Positions 54,894 to 62,833 of a DNA stretch of 64,000 bases are shown one piece after another. The DNA lies in contig NZ_CP032630.1 of assembly GCF_003627075.1 (NCBI RefSeq), positions 1 to 64,000 of the forward strand, read 5' to 3'. This DNA comes from Protaetiibacter intestinalis. Its GTDB lineage: Bacteria; Actinomycetota; Actinomycetes; Actinomycetales; Microbacteriaceae. Position numbers and translations under genes: made by a program. How positions within the stretch are numbered: position 1 is the first letter of the stretch; every line of letters begins with the position of its first letter. The notes under the pieces are model-generated. The model saw only the letters and a list, made by a program, of their open reading frames with translations, was not told where the DNA came from and did not search any database.

Positions 54894-55931
54894 GTGACCG
54901 CCACGACACCCGCCTGGGACATCACACCCCTGACCGAACCCCTCACGCGCGAGCAGGTGCGCACCTGGCGCCGGGCCAACCGCGACATCCGTTCGGGCGC
55001 GGCGAGCCCGCTGTGGGTCATCACCGCGGTGCCGGTGCTCGTGCTCGCCCTCGTGTACGTCGGCGCCATGGTGAGCACCCTCGCCCGACGGGCGGACTTC
55101 GGCGGCCCCTCCGCCCTCGCCCTGCTCGCCCCGCTCGCGATCGTCGCGCTCGTCGTGGTCGCCTTCGCGGGCGCCCTGCTCGCGGGCCGGGGGGCGACCG
55201 AGCGGCTCATGCGCCTCGTGCGGTTCGCCCAGGCGAACGGCTTCACCTTCTCCCCGCGGGATGCCGACCCGAGCTACCCGGGCATGGTGTTCGGCATCGG
55301 GCGCCGGCGCACGGCGATCGACCACATCCGCCGCTCCAGTCCGCGCTTCCTCGACATCGGCAACTTCCGCTACACGACCGGGTCCGGCAAGAACAAGAAG
55401 ACCCGCACCTGGGGGTTCATGGCGCTGCACCTGGATCGTCGCGTGCCGCACATGCTGCTCGACGCGCGCGCCAACAACCTGCTCGGCATGAGCAACCTGC
55501 CCGCGACCTTCTCGAAGGATCAGGTGCTCTCGCTCGAAGGCGACTTCGACGAGCACTTCACCCTGTACTGCCCCCGCGAGTACGAGCGCGACGCGCTCTA
55601 CGTGTTCACCCCCGACCTCATGGCGGTGCTCATCGACGAGGCGGGCGCGTTCGACGTCGAGGTGATCGACGACTGGATGTTCGTCTACCAGGCGACACCG
55701 CTGCGGATGGGCGAGGCCGCGACCATGGAACGGCTGCTGCGGATCGTCGACACGGTCGGCGCCAAGACGGTCGCGCAGACCGACTACTACGCCGACGAGC
55801 GCGTCGGCGACCGCAACGTCAACCTCGTCGCCCCGCAGGGCGCCCGCCTGCGCCGCGGCGTCCCGTGGGTCGCCATCGCCGCGGGAGGGGTGTTCGTCGC
55901 GATCTGGTTCGCGCTCACCTTCCTGCGCTGA
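54894..55931 (+). CDS. Conserved membrane protein of unknown function
   Basis: A 345-residue protein with two N-terminal membrane segments (about 40-62, 73-100), a large soluble domain (about 105-320) and one segment at the C-terminus (VPWVAIAAGGVFVAIWFALTF). The soluble part resembles DUF3137-type domains (FTLYCPREYERDALYVFTPDLMAVLID; WMFVYQATPLRMG). The start is GTG at 54894 with TTCAAT 6 nt before it. The inverted repeat at 54809 lies in its upstream region. Confidence 0.7.
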   Translation: MTATTPAWDITPLTEPLTREQVRTWRRANRDIRSGAASPLWVITAVPVLVLALVYVGAMVSTLARRADFGGPSALALLAPLAIVALVVVAFAGALLAGRGATERLMRLVRFAQANGFTFSPRDADPSYPGMVFGIGRRRTAIDHIRRSSPRFLDIGNFRYTTGSGKNKKTRTWGFMALHLDRRVPHMLLDARANNLLGMSNLPATFSKDQVLSLEGDFDEHFTLYCPREYERDALYVFTPDLMAVLIDEAGAFDVEVIDDWMFVYQATPLRMGEAATMERLLRIVDTVGAKTVAQTDYYADERVGDRNVNLVAPQGARLRRGVPWVAIAAGGVFVAIWFALTFLR

Positions 55932-55943
55932 GCCGCGCCCGGG

Positions 55944-57161
55944 TCAGCGGGCGGGGCTCGCCGCCGCCTGCAGCGCCTGGCGAGAGGCGGCCACCTTGGC
56001 GAGCAGCTCCTGCTCGTCGCGCTGGGCGCCGATCCGGTCGCGTCCCGTGACGATGCGCTGGCGCGCGAAGGCCAGGTGCGTCGCGTCGCGGATGTAGGCC
56101 TTCATGAGCGGCGCGATCCCGTGCGCCTTCGCCCACGTCATCGCCTGCTTGCGACCCGCGCCCGTGCCGAGCGTCTGCGCCTCGGAGGGGGCGAACCAGC
56201 CGGCCGCCGCGTACTCGTCGAGGCGCTGCTGGGTGAGCTTCGCCTCGCGCTTGCGCAGCTGCACGACGAGCACGATCGCCCCGGCGAACAGCGGCACCTG
56301 CACGATGAGGTAGACGAAGAACCAGCCGATGATGCCGAGAAGGGCGGTCGCGTTCCAGATCGCGTGCAGGGTCATCGCGAGCAGCAGGCCGACGAAGAAG
56401 CCGCCGACGCCGCCGGCGACCGAACGCCGGCCCCAGAGGCCGATGAACAGACCCGTCATCGAGGTGAACATGGCGTGGGCGAACGGCGACATGATGCCGC
56501 GGACGAAGAAGGTGAGCCCCGCATCCGTCGACAGCAGGCCCGAGTAGGCCACCGAGCTCGCGAAGTAGAGGATGTTCTCGGTGAAGGCGAAGCCGCCCGC
56601 GACGACCGCGGCGTAGACGATGCCGTCGACCGGCCCGTCGAAGTACCGACGGGCGATGAGGAAGATCAGCAGCACGCCGATGCCCTTGGCCGACTCCTCC
56701 ACGACGGGCGCCTGCAGCACGCCGCCCAGCACATCCGAGACCGCCGGGTCGACACCCGCCGCGTAGGCCGCGACCTCGATGCCGAGGCCCACGAGCAGCG
56801 CGACCGCGACCGACATGCCGGCGCCCCACAGGAAGCCGAACACGAGCAGCGCGCGCGGCTCCGGCTCCCAGCGGTCGATCCACAGCACACCGAGCAGCAC
56901 GATCGCGAGGGGCACGAGGGCGAGGAACCCGCTCACGAGCAGCAGCACGGGACCGAGCGCGTAGAGCAGGTAGCCGATGACGGCGAGGCTCGCGAGCCCC
57001 ACCACGACGTAGCCGGCGATCGCCCAGCCGAAGAGGGCGTTGCGCGGGCTCGCGGGCTGCGCGAAGGCGGGCTGCACGGGGGTCTGGGTCTGGGCCTGCA
57101 CCTCAGCGGGGGCCGCGGCGGGCTGAGGAGCGGGGTTCGGGGTGGTGGTATCGAACGACAT
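55944..57161 (-). CDS. PrsW family intramembrane metalloprotease
   Basis: A 405-residue protein. The first 40 residues are Pro/Ala/Gln-rich. About eight membrane segments follow, with the PrsW motifs: VVEESAKGIG, GFAFTENILYF, SPFAHAMFTSMTG and MTLHAIWNATALLG. In Bacillus, PrsW cleaves an anti-sigma factor; no anti-sigma gene is near this one. TAGGGT lies 7 nt before the ATG, so it is probably leaderless. Confidence 0.92.
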   Translation of the reverse strand: MSFDTTTPNPAPQPAAAPAEVQAQTQTPVQPAFAQPASPRNALFGWAIAGYVVVGLASLAVIGYLLYALGPVLLLVSGFLALVPLAIVLLGVLWIDRWEPEPRALLVFGFLWGAGMSVAVALLVGLGIEVAAYAAGVDPAVSDVLGGVLQAPVVEESAKGIGVLLIFLIARRYFDGPVDGIVYAAVVAGGFAFTENILYFASSVAYSGLLSTDAGLTFFVRGIMSPFAHAMFTSMTGLFIGLWGRRSVAGGVGGFFVGLLLAMTLHAIWNATALLGIIGWFFVYLIVQVPLFAGAIVLVVQLRKREAKLTQQRLDEYAAAGWFAPSEAQTLGTGAGRKQAMTWAKAHGIAPLMKAYIRDATHLAFARQRIVTGRDRIGAQRDEQELLAKVAASRQALQAAASPAR

Positions 57162-57203
57162 GCCGCTTACCCTAGCGGCGCGCGGCGCGAAGTCGGGCGC
57201 GAC

Positions 57204-57989
57204 TCACTTCTGCTGTTCGCGGAGGATGGCGAGCGCCCGGGTGACGCGGTCGCGCAGCCCGGGCACGGTCTTGCGCTGCGGGATGCGCGCCCGCTCGAGC
57301 AGGGCGACCACCTCGGCGCGCTGCGCCTCCCGCACCGCGTCGACCGCGGCATCCCGCACCACGGAGGCGCGGACGGCGACGATGAACGCCGCGACGCTCA
57401 GCGCGACGGCGACGATCGCGGCGACCGCGAGCCCCGGCAGCCCCTCCGCGAATCCGCCGATCGCCGAGGGCAGACCGATGCCGAGCACGGCGAGCAGCGC
57501 GACCAGCCGCAGCGTCGACCCCGCGGCCGAGCGACGCACCCGCAGGCGGTCGGCCTCCGCCAGGCGGGCGTCGAACACCGCGAGCTCGTCCTCCTCGAGC
57601 TGCATGATCGAGCGGTCGCGCAGGTCGCGGCGGATGCGGGCGTAGGTGGGGCGGTCGCGGCGCACGACCGCGAGCACGGCGATCGTGCCGATGCCGAAGG
57701 CGACGAGCGCCACGGCCAGGATGACGAGCAGCGCCACGAACGGCTGGGACAGGTCGAACAGGGCGCGGGCGGCGGCGTCGACGCCGAAGGCGATGAGCAC
57801 GGCCGAGATCGCGGTGACCGCGATCGTCCAGGTGAGCTCGCGGACGCTGTTGCGCGTGATGACCTCGGGGTCGTCGCTGTCGCGCACGCGACGGGCGTCG
57901 ATGAAGCCGGTGATGGCATCCCCCACCTGGAGGGCGAGGATGGCGGTCTGCAGCAGCAGCGCGACGACGAGCAGCGGAACGAGATCCAC
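57204..57989 (-). CDS. Membrane protein of unknown function
   Basis: A 261-residue protein with five or six membrane segments and a charged loop (about 110-160: RRDRPTYARIRRDLRDRSIMQLEEDEL). The C-terminal tail is basic (LLERARIPQRKTVPGLRDRVTRALAIL). GTG start at 57989 with TAGGGT 6 nt before it. It lies 42 nt upstream of the PrsW start, but PrsW has its own promoter. No family recognised. Confidence 0.7.
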   Translation of the reverse strand: MDLVPLLVVALLLQTAILALQVGDAITGFIDARRVRDSDDPEVITRNSVRELTWTIAVTAISAVLIAFGVDAAARALFDLSQPFVALLVILAVALVAFGIGTIAVLAVVRRDRPTYARIRRDLRDRSIMQLEEDELAVFDARLAEADRLRVRRSAAGSTLRLVALLAVLGIGLPSAIGGFAEGLPGLAVAAIVAVALSVAAFIVAVRASVVRDAAVDAVREAQRAEVVALLERARIPQRKTVPGLRDRVTRALAILREQQK

Positions 57990-58019
57990 GCTCCGACCCT
58001 AACCGAGAACGTATGCCGC

Positions 58020-58820
58020 TCAGGCGGTGGGCGTGTCGACGGCGCCCCCGAAGCGGCGGGTGCGGGCGGCGTAGAGCTCGACCGCCTCCCACAGGTTCTC
58101 GCGGCTGAAGTCGGGCCACAGGGTGTCGAGGAACACCATCTCGGCGTAGGCCGACTGCCACAGCAGGAAGTTGCTCGTGCGCTGCTCGCCGGAGCTGCGC
58201 ACGAACAGGTCGACGTCGGGCATGTCGGGGATGTAGAGGTGGCGCGCGATCGTCTTCTCGCCGATGCGGTCGGGGTGCAGCCGCCCCGCGGCGACCTCGC
58301 GCGCGATGCCGCGCACGGCATCCTGCAACTCGGTGCGACCGCCGTAGTTGACGCACATCGTGAGGGTGAGGGTGTCGTTGTGCGCGGTGAGGCGTTCGGC
58401 GAACTGCAGCTCGTCGATGACGGAGCGCCACAGCCGCGGTCGCCGGCCGGCCCAGCGCACCCGCACGCCCCACTCGTTGAGCTGGTCGCGACGGCGGTGC
58501 AGCACGTCGCGGTTGAAGCCCATGAGGAAGCGCACCTCGTCGGGGCTGCGCTTCCAGTTCTCGGTCGAGAACGCGTAGACGGAGAGGTGCTTCACCCCCA
58601 GCTGGATCGCGCCCGCGACGACGTCGAGCAGGGCCGCCTCGCCCGCCTTGTGCCCCTCGATGCGGGTGAGGCCCTGACGGTTCGCCCAGCGGCCGTTGCC
58701 GTCCATCACGATCGCGACGTGCTCCGGTACCGCGGACGCCGGGATCGCGGGCGGGTACTTCCCCGTCCAGTCGAGCGGCACGAAGTCGACCGCGTCGCGG
58801 TGGGTCTTCTTGACGGGCAC
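58020..58820 (-). CDS. uppS: Isoprenyl (undecaprenyl) diphosphate synthase
   Basis: A 266-residue cis-prenyltransferase that makes the lipid carrier for peptidoglycan. The catalytic Asp is 40 in [12 protein letters not shown], and [17 protein letters not shown] and [24 protein letters not shown] (split over about 200-225) follow. GTG start at 58820 overlaps the recO stop (TAGTG). Product length (C50 or C55) cannot be told from sequence. Confidence 0.94.
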   Translation of the reverse strand: MPVKKTHRDAVDFVPLDWTGKYPPAIPASAVPEHVAIVMDGNGRWANRQGLTRIEGHKAGEAALLDVVAGAIQLGVKHLSVYAFSTENWKRSPDEVRFLMGFNRDVLHRRRDQLNEWGVRVRWAGRRPRLWRSVIDELQFAERLTAHNDTLTLTMCVNYGGRTELQDAVRGIAREVAAGRLHPDRIGEKTIARHLYIPDMPDVDLFVRSSGEQRTSNFLLWQSAYAEMVFLDTLWPDFSRENLWEAVELYAARTRRFGGAVDTPTA

Positions 58821-59551
58821 TAGGCGATGGTCCGATCGACGTGCTCGAGGGAGCGCAGACCCCGCTCGAGGTGGAACTGGGTGTAGGCGGCGGCGACCCC
58901 GGATGCCTGGGCGCGGGTGCGCTCGTCGGCGGCCTCCGCGGCATCCCAGTCGCCCGCGAGGAGCGCCGCGAGCAGCTGCAGGGTGGCGGGGTCGAGGCGC
59001 GGGGAGCCGGGAGGGGCCGCGGCATCCGACACCACTCCCCCGAGCTGCACGACGAAGGCCGAGTGCGGGCCGGGCTCGCCCGTGACGGCGCAGTCGACGA
59101 AGCTCGGCGCCCAGCCGGCGATCGAGAGCGCCCGCAGCAGGTAGGAGTCGAGGGTGAGGCCCGGGGTGTGCTCGGCGCGGCTGAGCGAGCGCAGCGCCCC
59201 CACGAGCAGCAGGTAGTGCTGCAGGCCCGCCTCGTGCTCGGTGAGGCGGTCGGCGGTCTCGACCATGGCGGTCGCCGCGGTGAAGCGTGCGTAGTCGCCC
59301 GCGATGTCGCCGCCGTAGGAGCCGAGCATCTCGGCCTGCTGCACGATGTCGAGGCTGCGGCCGATGTAGCACTGCACGTCGACCACCATGAAGGGCTCGA
59401 GCCGCGCGCCGAAACGCGAGCCGGTGCGGCGCACCCCCTTCGCGACGGCCCGCACCTTGCCGTGCTGCCTGCTCAGCATCGTGACGATGCGGTCGGCTTC
59501 ACCCAGCTTGTGGGTGCGCAGCACGACGGCTTCGTCACGGTAGGTGGGCAC
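58820..59551 (-). CDS. recO: DNA repair protein RecO
   Basis: A 243-residue protein that loads RecA in the RecFOR pathway. The N-terminal OB fold starts [21 protein letters not shown], where homologues start, so the GTG at 59551 is chosen over codons upstream. A helical C-terminal part follows without the zinc Cys cluster found in some RecO. GACAAT lies 5 nt before the GTG. Coupled to uppS, as in other actinobacteria. Confidence 0.93.
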   Translation of the reverse strand: MPTYRDEAVVLRTHKLGEADRIVTMLSRQHGKVRAVAKGVRRTGSRFGARLEPFMVVDVQCYIGRSLDIVQQAEMLGSYGGDIAGDYARFTAATAMVETADRLTEHEAGLQHYLLLVGALRSLSRAEHTPGLTLDSYLLRALSIAGWAPSFVDCAVTGEPGPHSAFVVQLGGVVSDAAAPPGSPRLDPATLQLLAALLAGDWDAAEAADERTRAQASGVAAAYTQFHLERGLRSLEHVDRTIA

Positions 59552-59590
59552 GGTCCATTGTCCCCCCACCCGCCGACATCCGCGGGGATC

Positions 59591-60190
59591 TCAGCGGCGG
59601 CGCGCGCGATCCGCGACCACGAGCAGCCAGATCCAGCCGACGACCCAGGCGAGGGCGAGCACGGCGGCCGCCACGATCGCCCCCCACGGCGTCGTCGCCC
59701 CGGCGGGCACAAGCGGGTTCGCCCCGGGGACCTTCCCGAAGCCGGACGCATCGGAGACCGTCACCTCCGTCACGGTGTAGGCCGGGAGGGTGAACAGCAG
59801 GAGCCCGCCGGGTCCCGCCAGGGTCAGCAGGGTGCCGACGACCTTGTGTCGTAGCTGCCAGGTCGACGACATCCAGAGCATGACGAGCCCGACGAGCCAG
59901 CCGATCACCGGCACCACGAAGCCGCCGATCGAGCCGAGCAGCACGGTGACGACGCTGTACCAGGCGGCATCCTGCTTTTGCGGCTCTGCCACCACCTGCC
60001 GCGCCTCCGAGCGCGCGCTCGCGGCGACGAAGGCGGGGTCCCCGAGCTCGCGCAGCCGCTCGGCGGCCTCGGCGTCGCCGAGCCCGTCGAGCTCCTCGCG
60101 GATGCCGCGCACGAGCTCATCACGGGTCGCGCGGTCGACGTCGGCCAGCTCGCGCTGGAGGGCCGCGAGGTAGCTGTCTGTCTGGGTCAT
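59591..60190 (-). CDS. DUF1700-like membrane protein
   Basis: A 199-residue protein. The N-terminal cytoplasmic 60 residues (YLAALQRELADVDRATRDELVRGIREELDGLGD) match the DUF1700/HAAS domain, and three or four membrane segments follow. Its ATG overlaps the PadR stop (ATGA). PadR-DUF1700 pairs are common and are thought to act together in sensing membrane or antibiotic stress. Confidence 0.8.
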   Translation of the reverse strand: MTQTDSYLAALQRELADVDRATRDELVRGIREELDGLGDAEAAERLRELGDPAFVAASARSEARQVVAEPQKQDAAWYSVVTVLLGSIGGFVVPVIGWLVGLVMLWMSSTWQLRHKVVGTLLTLAGPGGLLLFTLPAYTVTEVTVSDASGFGKVPGANPLVPAGATTPWGAIVAAAVLALAWVVGWIWLLVVADRARRR

Positions 60191-60537
60191 GGTGTCTCCT
60201 CGGGGGCGATGATCTGGGTGACGGATGCCGCGAAACTGGTCCAGTCGTCGCGGAAACGGTGCAGTGCGGCGGCGCCCGCCGTGGTGAGTTCGTAGTAGCG
60301 ACGCGGCGGGCCGGACTCGGAAGCCACCTCGTAACTCGTGACGAGGCCGCGCTCGCGCAGCCGGGAGAGCACCGGGTAGAGCGTGCCGATGCTGCCGATG
60401 ATGGCGCCGTCGGCGATGAGCCGTTCGGCGAGTTGCCAGCCGTACATCGACTCGCGGGCGAGCAGGCCGAGGATGCATGCTTCGACGACACCGCGCCGCA
60501 GTTGCGTCGCATGGTCCGTCGCTATCATGCATCGCAT
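60187..60537 (-). CDS. PadR family regulator
   Basis: A 116-residue winged-helix repressor: RRGVVEACILGLLARESMYGWQLAERL, GTLYPVLSRLRERGLVTSY, GPPRRYYELTTAGAA are the PadR blocks. Starts at ATG 60537 or ATG 60528 are both possible. A TAGTAT -10 and an imperfect dyad (TATGC-GAT-GCATG) overlap the start region, so it likely represses itself and perhaps the divergent NAD(P)-binding gene. Confidence 0.88.
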   Translation of the reverse strand: MRCMIATDHATQLRRGVVEACILGLLARESMYGWQLAERLIADGAIIGSIGTLYPVLSRLRERGLVTSYEVASESGPPRRYYELTTAGAAALHRFRDDWTSFAASVTQIIAPEETP

Positions 60538-60607
60538 ACTACCGAACGGCTGTCACGAATCGCGATGCCGTCCGGTCAGAGCGGGTGACCCCCGAGAAAG
60601 GACCCCC

Positions 60608-61360
60608 ATGACCATCCTCGTCACCGGCGGCACCGGCCGCCTCGGCCGGCACGCCGTCGACGCCCTCCGCGCCCGCGGACACGAGCCCCGCATCCTGAGC
60701 CGCCGGCCCGGCGCCGACCACATCGTCGCCGACCTCGGCACGGGCGAGGGCCTCGCCGCGGCGCTCGACGGCGTCGACACCGTGCTGCACCTCGCCACCA
60801 CGCGTTCGAAGGACATCGGGCAGACGCGGATGCTGCTGGATGCGATGGCGGGCACGGGCGCGCACCTCGTGTTCATCTCGATCGTCGGCGTCGATCGGGC
60901 GCCGTACGCGTACTACCGCGACAAGGTGGCGAGCGAGGAGGCCATCGCGGCGTCGGGGGTGCCGCACACGATCATCCGCGTCACCCAGTTCCACGGTTTC
61001 GTCTCCGAGTTCCTCGACGCGCAGCGACGGCTGCCGGTGACCGTCGTCGTGCCCGCGACCGTGCAGACCATCCACATGCCCGAGGTGGCCGCCCGGCTCG
61101 CCGAGCTCGTCGACGCCCGACCTGCGGGGCGAGTCGCCGATCTCGGCGGCCCCGAGCTGCTCACCCTGCGCGAGCACGCCGTGCAGTGGCAGCAGGCGCA
61201 CGGCATCCGTCGCCCGATCTGGTCGCTGCGGCTTCCCGGTCGCTTCGCCCGCGCCGCACGCGAGGGCGGCCTCACGAGCGGACTGCCGGGCGGCGGGCGC
61301 GTCACCTTCCGCGAGTACCTCGCCGAGGAACTCGGCAACCGTGCTACGAATGGGGCGTGA
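60608..61360 (+). CDS. NAD(P)-binding (NmrA/SDR-like) protein
   Basis: A 250-residue Rossmann protein. TGGTGRLGRHAVDAL at 6 binds NAD(P)H, LATTRSKDIGQT and FISIVGVDRAPYAYYRDKVASEEAI hold a Y-x3-K pair. It resembles the atypical SDR5/NmrA group, which includes quinone reductases and sensors. ATG 60608 has GAAAGGA upstream. Divergent from PadR, so it may be the PadR target. Confidence 0.85.
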   Translation: MTILVTGGTGRLGRHAVDALRARGHEPRILSRRPGADHIVADLGTGEGLAAALDGVDTVLHLATTRSKDIGQTRMLLDAMAGTGAHLVFISIVGVDRAPYAYYRDKVASEEAIAASGVPHTIIRVTQFHGFVSEFLDAQRRLPVTVVVPATVQTIHMPEVAARLAELVDARPAGRVADLGGPELLTLREHAVQWQQAHGIRRPIWSLRLPGRFARAAREGGLTSGLPGGGRVTFREYLAEELGNRATNGA

Positions 61361-62040
61361 CCGACGACGTCTTCGCGCTCCCGCTGTGGATGGACCTGCT
61401 GGCCGTCGGCATCGGCAGCGTGCAGGGGGCGGCGTTCGCGGCCCAGTTCCGTGACCGTCGTCTCGACCTCCTCGGGGTGGCGATCGTCGGCATCGCGACG
61501 GGCTTCGGCGGCGGTCTGCTGCGCGACATCCTGCTCGGGCAGGTGCCGCTCGCGCTGCAGAGCAACTGGTATCTGCCGGTCGCGACCGTCGCGGCGCTCG
61601 TCGGCATGCTGCTGCAGCGGCTCGTGCACCGGCTCGGCGTGACGCTCAACATCCTGGATGCCGTGACGATCGGCATGTTCGGGGCGCTCGGCACGACGAA
61701 GGCGCTCGCGCTCGGGCTTCCGGCGGTGCCCGCGGTGTTCGTGGGGGCGGTGGCCGCGGTCGGCGGCTCGATCCTGCGCGACCTGCTGCTGAACCTGCCG
61801 ATCGCGATCATGCAGGTGGGCTCGCTCTACGCGGTCGCCGCGATCGTCGGCTCGGCGACCCTCGTGGTGCTCGACGCGCTCGGGGCGGATGTGCTGCTCG
61901 CCGGGATCGTGTGCGTCGCGGTGACCTTCGGGGTGCGGGTGCTCGCGCTCGCCTTCCACTGGTCGCTCCCGGAGCAACGCCACCTGCCGACCGGCGCCAT
62001 CCGCATCGTGCGACGCCCGAAGCCCGACGCGGATCGCTGA
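61357..62040 (+). CDS. TRIC/UPF0126 cation channel family protein
   Basis: A 227-residue membrane protein with seven segments and two internal repeats, each with the G-G-x-x-R-D motif (GFGGGLLRDILLGQVPLAL near 45; VGGSILRDLLLNLPIAI near 135). Bacterial members are TRIC-type K+ channels. GTG start at 61357 overlaps the stop of the upstream gene (GTGA); TACGAA lies 6 nt before it. Confidence 0.9.
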   Translation: MTDDVFALPLWMDLLAVGIGSVQGAAFAAQFRDRRLDLLGVAIVGIATGFGGGLLRDILLGQVPLALQSNWYLPVATVAALVGMLLQRLVHRLGVTLNILDAVTIGMFGALGTTKALALGLPAVPAVFVGAVAAVGGSILRDLLLNLPIAIMQVGSLYAVAAIVGSATLVVLDALGADVLLAGIVCVAVTFGVRVLALAFHWSLPEQRHLPTGAIRIVRRPKPDADR

Positions 62041-62096
62041 GGCGTCGAGTCCGTCGCCTGAGGCCGCGCCGGGGCGACCGAGATGGACGCCTCACC

Positions 62097-62735
62097 TCAG
62101 GACCTCGGCAGCACCGCCTCGGCGAGGGTGCGACGCAGCCAGGCCAGGTAGCGGGTCTCGCTGAAGCCCGCGCGCACGACGAGGCGCTCGTAGGTCTCGG
62201 GCATCACGAGCACCCAGACGGTCGTCACGAGCTCGTCGCGTGACAGGTCGGTGCGCGCCCAGCCGCGGTCGAGGCAGATGCCGACGAGCTGGTCGATCTC
62301 CTCGCGCGCGAGCGCGAGACGCTCGGTGAGCGCCCGGTCGAGTTCGGGATCCCCCGCGGCCGCACTCGCGAGCGCCGCGAAGGCCCCGTAACTGAGCTTG
62401 TTGATCTCGAGACTGACGCCGACGGCGTGGTCGAGGAACGACTCGGGGTCGGGCTGCGCCACGTAGCCCTGGCCGAGCTCGCTCTCGATGAAGGGCTGGA
62501 GCTCGTGGTTGTAGGTCACGCACTCGACGGCAGCGACCACGAGCGCCGCCTTCGGCCCGTGCGCGCGGACGGTCTCCACCGACACCTTCGCCTCGCTCGC
62601 GATCTCGGCGAGCGTCGTGCGCTCGTAGCCGTTCTCGGCGAAACGCACGACGGCCGCCTCGACGATGCGCCGGCGCGTCTGCGCGGCCTGCTGCTCGCGC
62701 AACTCCGAGCTGTAACGACGGGTGTCGGTCGGCAT
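62097..62735 (-). CDS. TetR family regulator
   Basis: A 212-residue regulator with an N-terminal HTH (TRRRIVEAAVVRFAENGYERTTLAEIASEAKVSVETVRAHGPKAALV split over about 22-66). ATG 62735 has AGGAG upstream; an extension of 20 codons would run through the operator. It probably controls itself and the divergent glycosyltransferase through the dyad at 62771. Confidence 0.88.
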   Translation of the reverse strand: MPTDTRRYSSELREQQAAQTRRRIVEAAVVRFAENGYERTTLAEIASEAKVSVETVRAHGPKAALVVAAVECVTYNHELQPFIESELGQGYVAQPDPESFLDHAVGVSLEINKLSYGAFAALASAAAGDPELDRALTERLALAREEIDQLVGICLDRGWARTDLSRDELVTTVWVLVMPETYERLVVRAGFSETRYLAWLRRTLAEAVLPRS

Positions 62736-62750
62736 GCCTCTCCTGAGGTA

Positions 62751-62795
62751 TTGACTTGGGTCTAACAGTAGTGAATACTCATCAACCGTATTCAC
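62751..62795 (+). promoter_or_regulatory. Glycosyltransferase promoter with TetR-type dyad
   Basis: TTGACT (62751-62756) and AATACT (62774-62779) are spaced 17 nt apart. GTGAATAC (62771-62778) and its perfect complement GTATTCAC (62788-62795) flank 9 nt and overlap the -10 and the start point. A protein bound there would block transcription. Confidence 0.75.
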
Positions 62796-62833
62796 CGGTT
62801 CATCATACCATCCACCTACGAAAGAGACACCCC

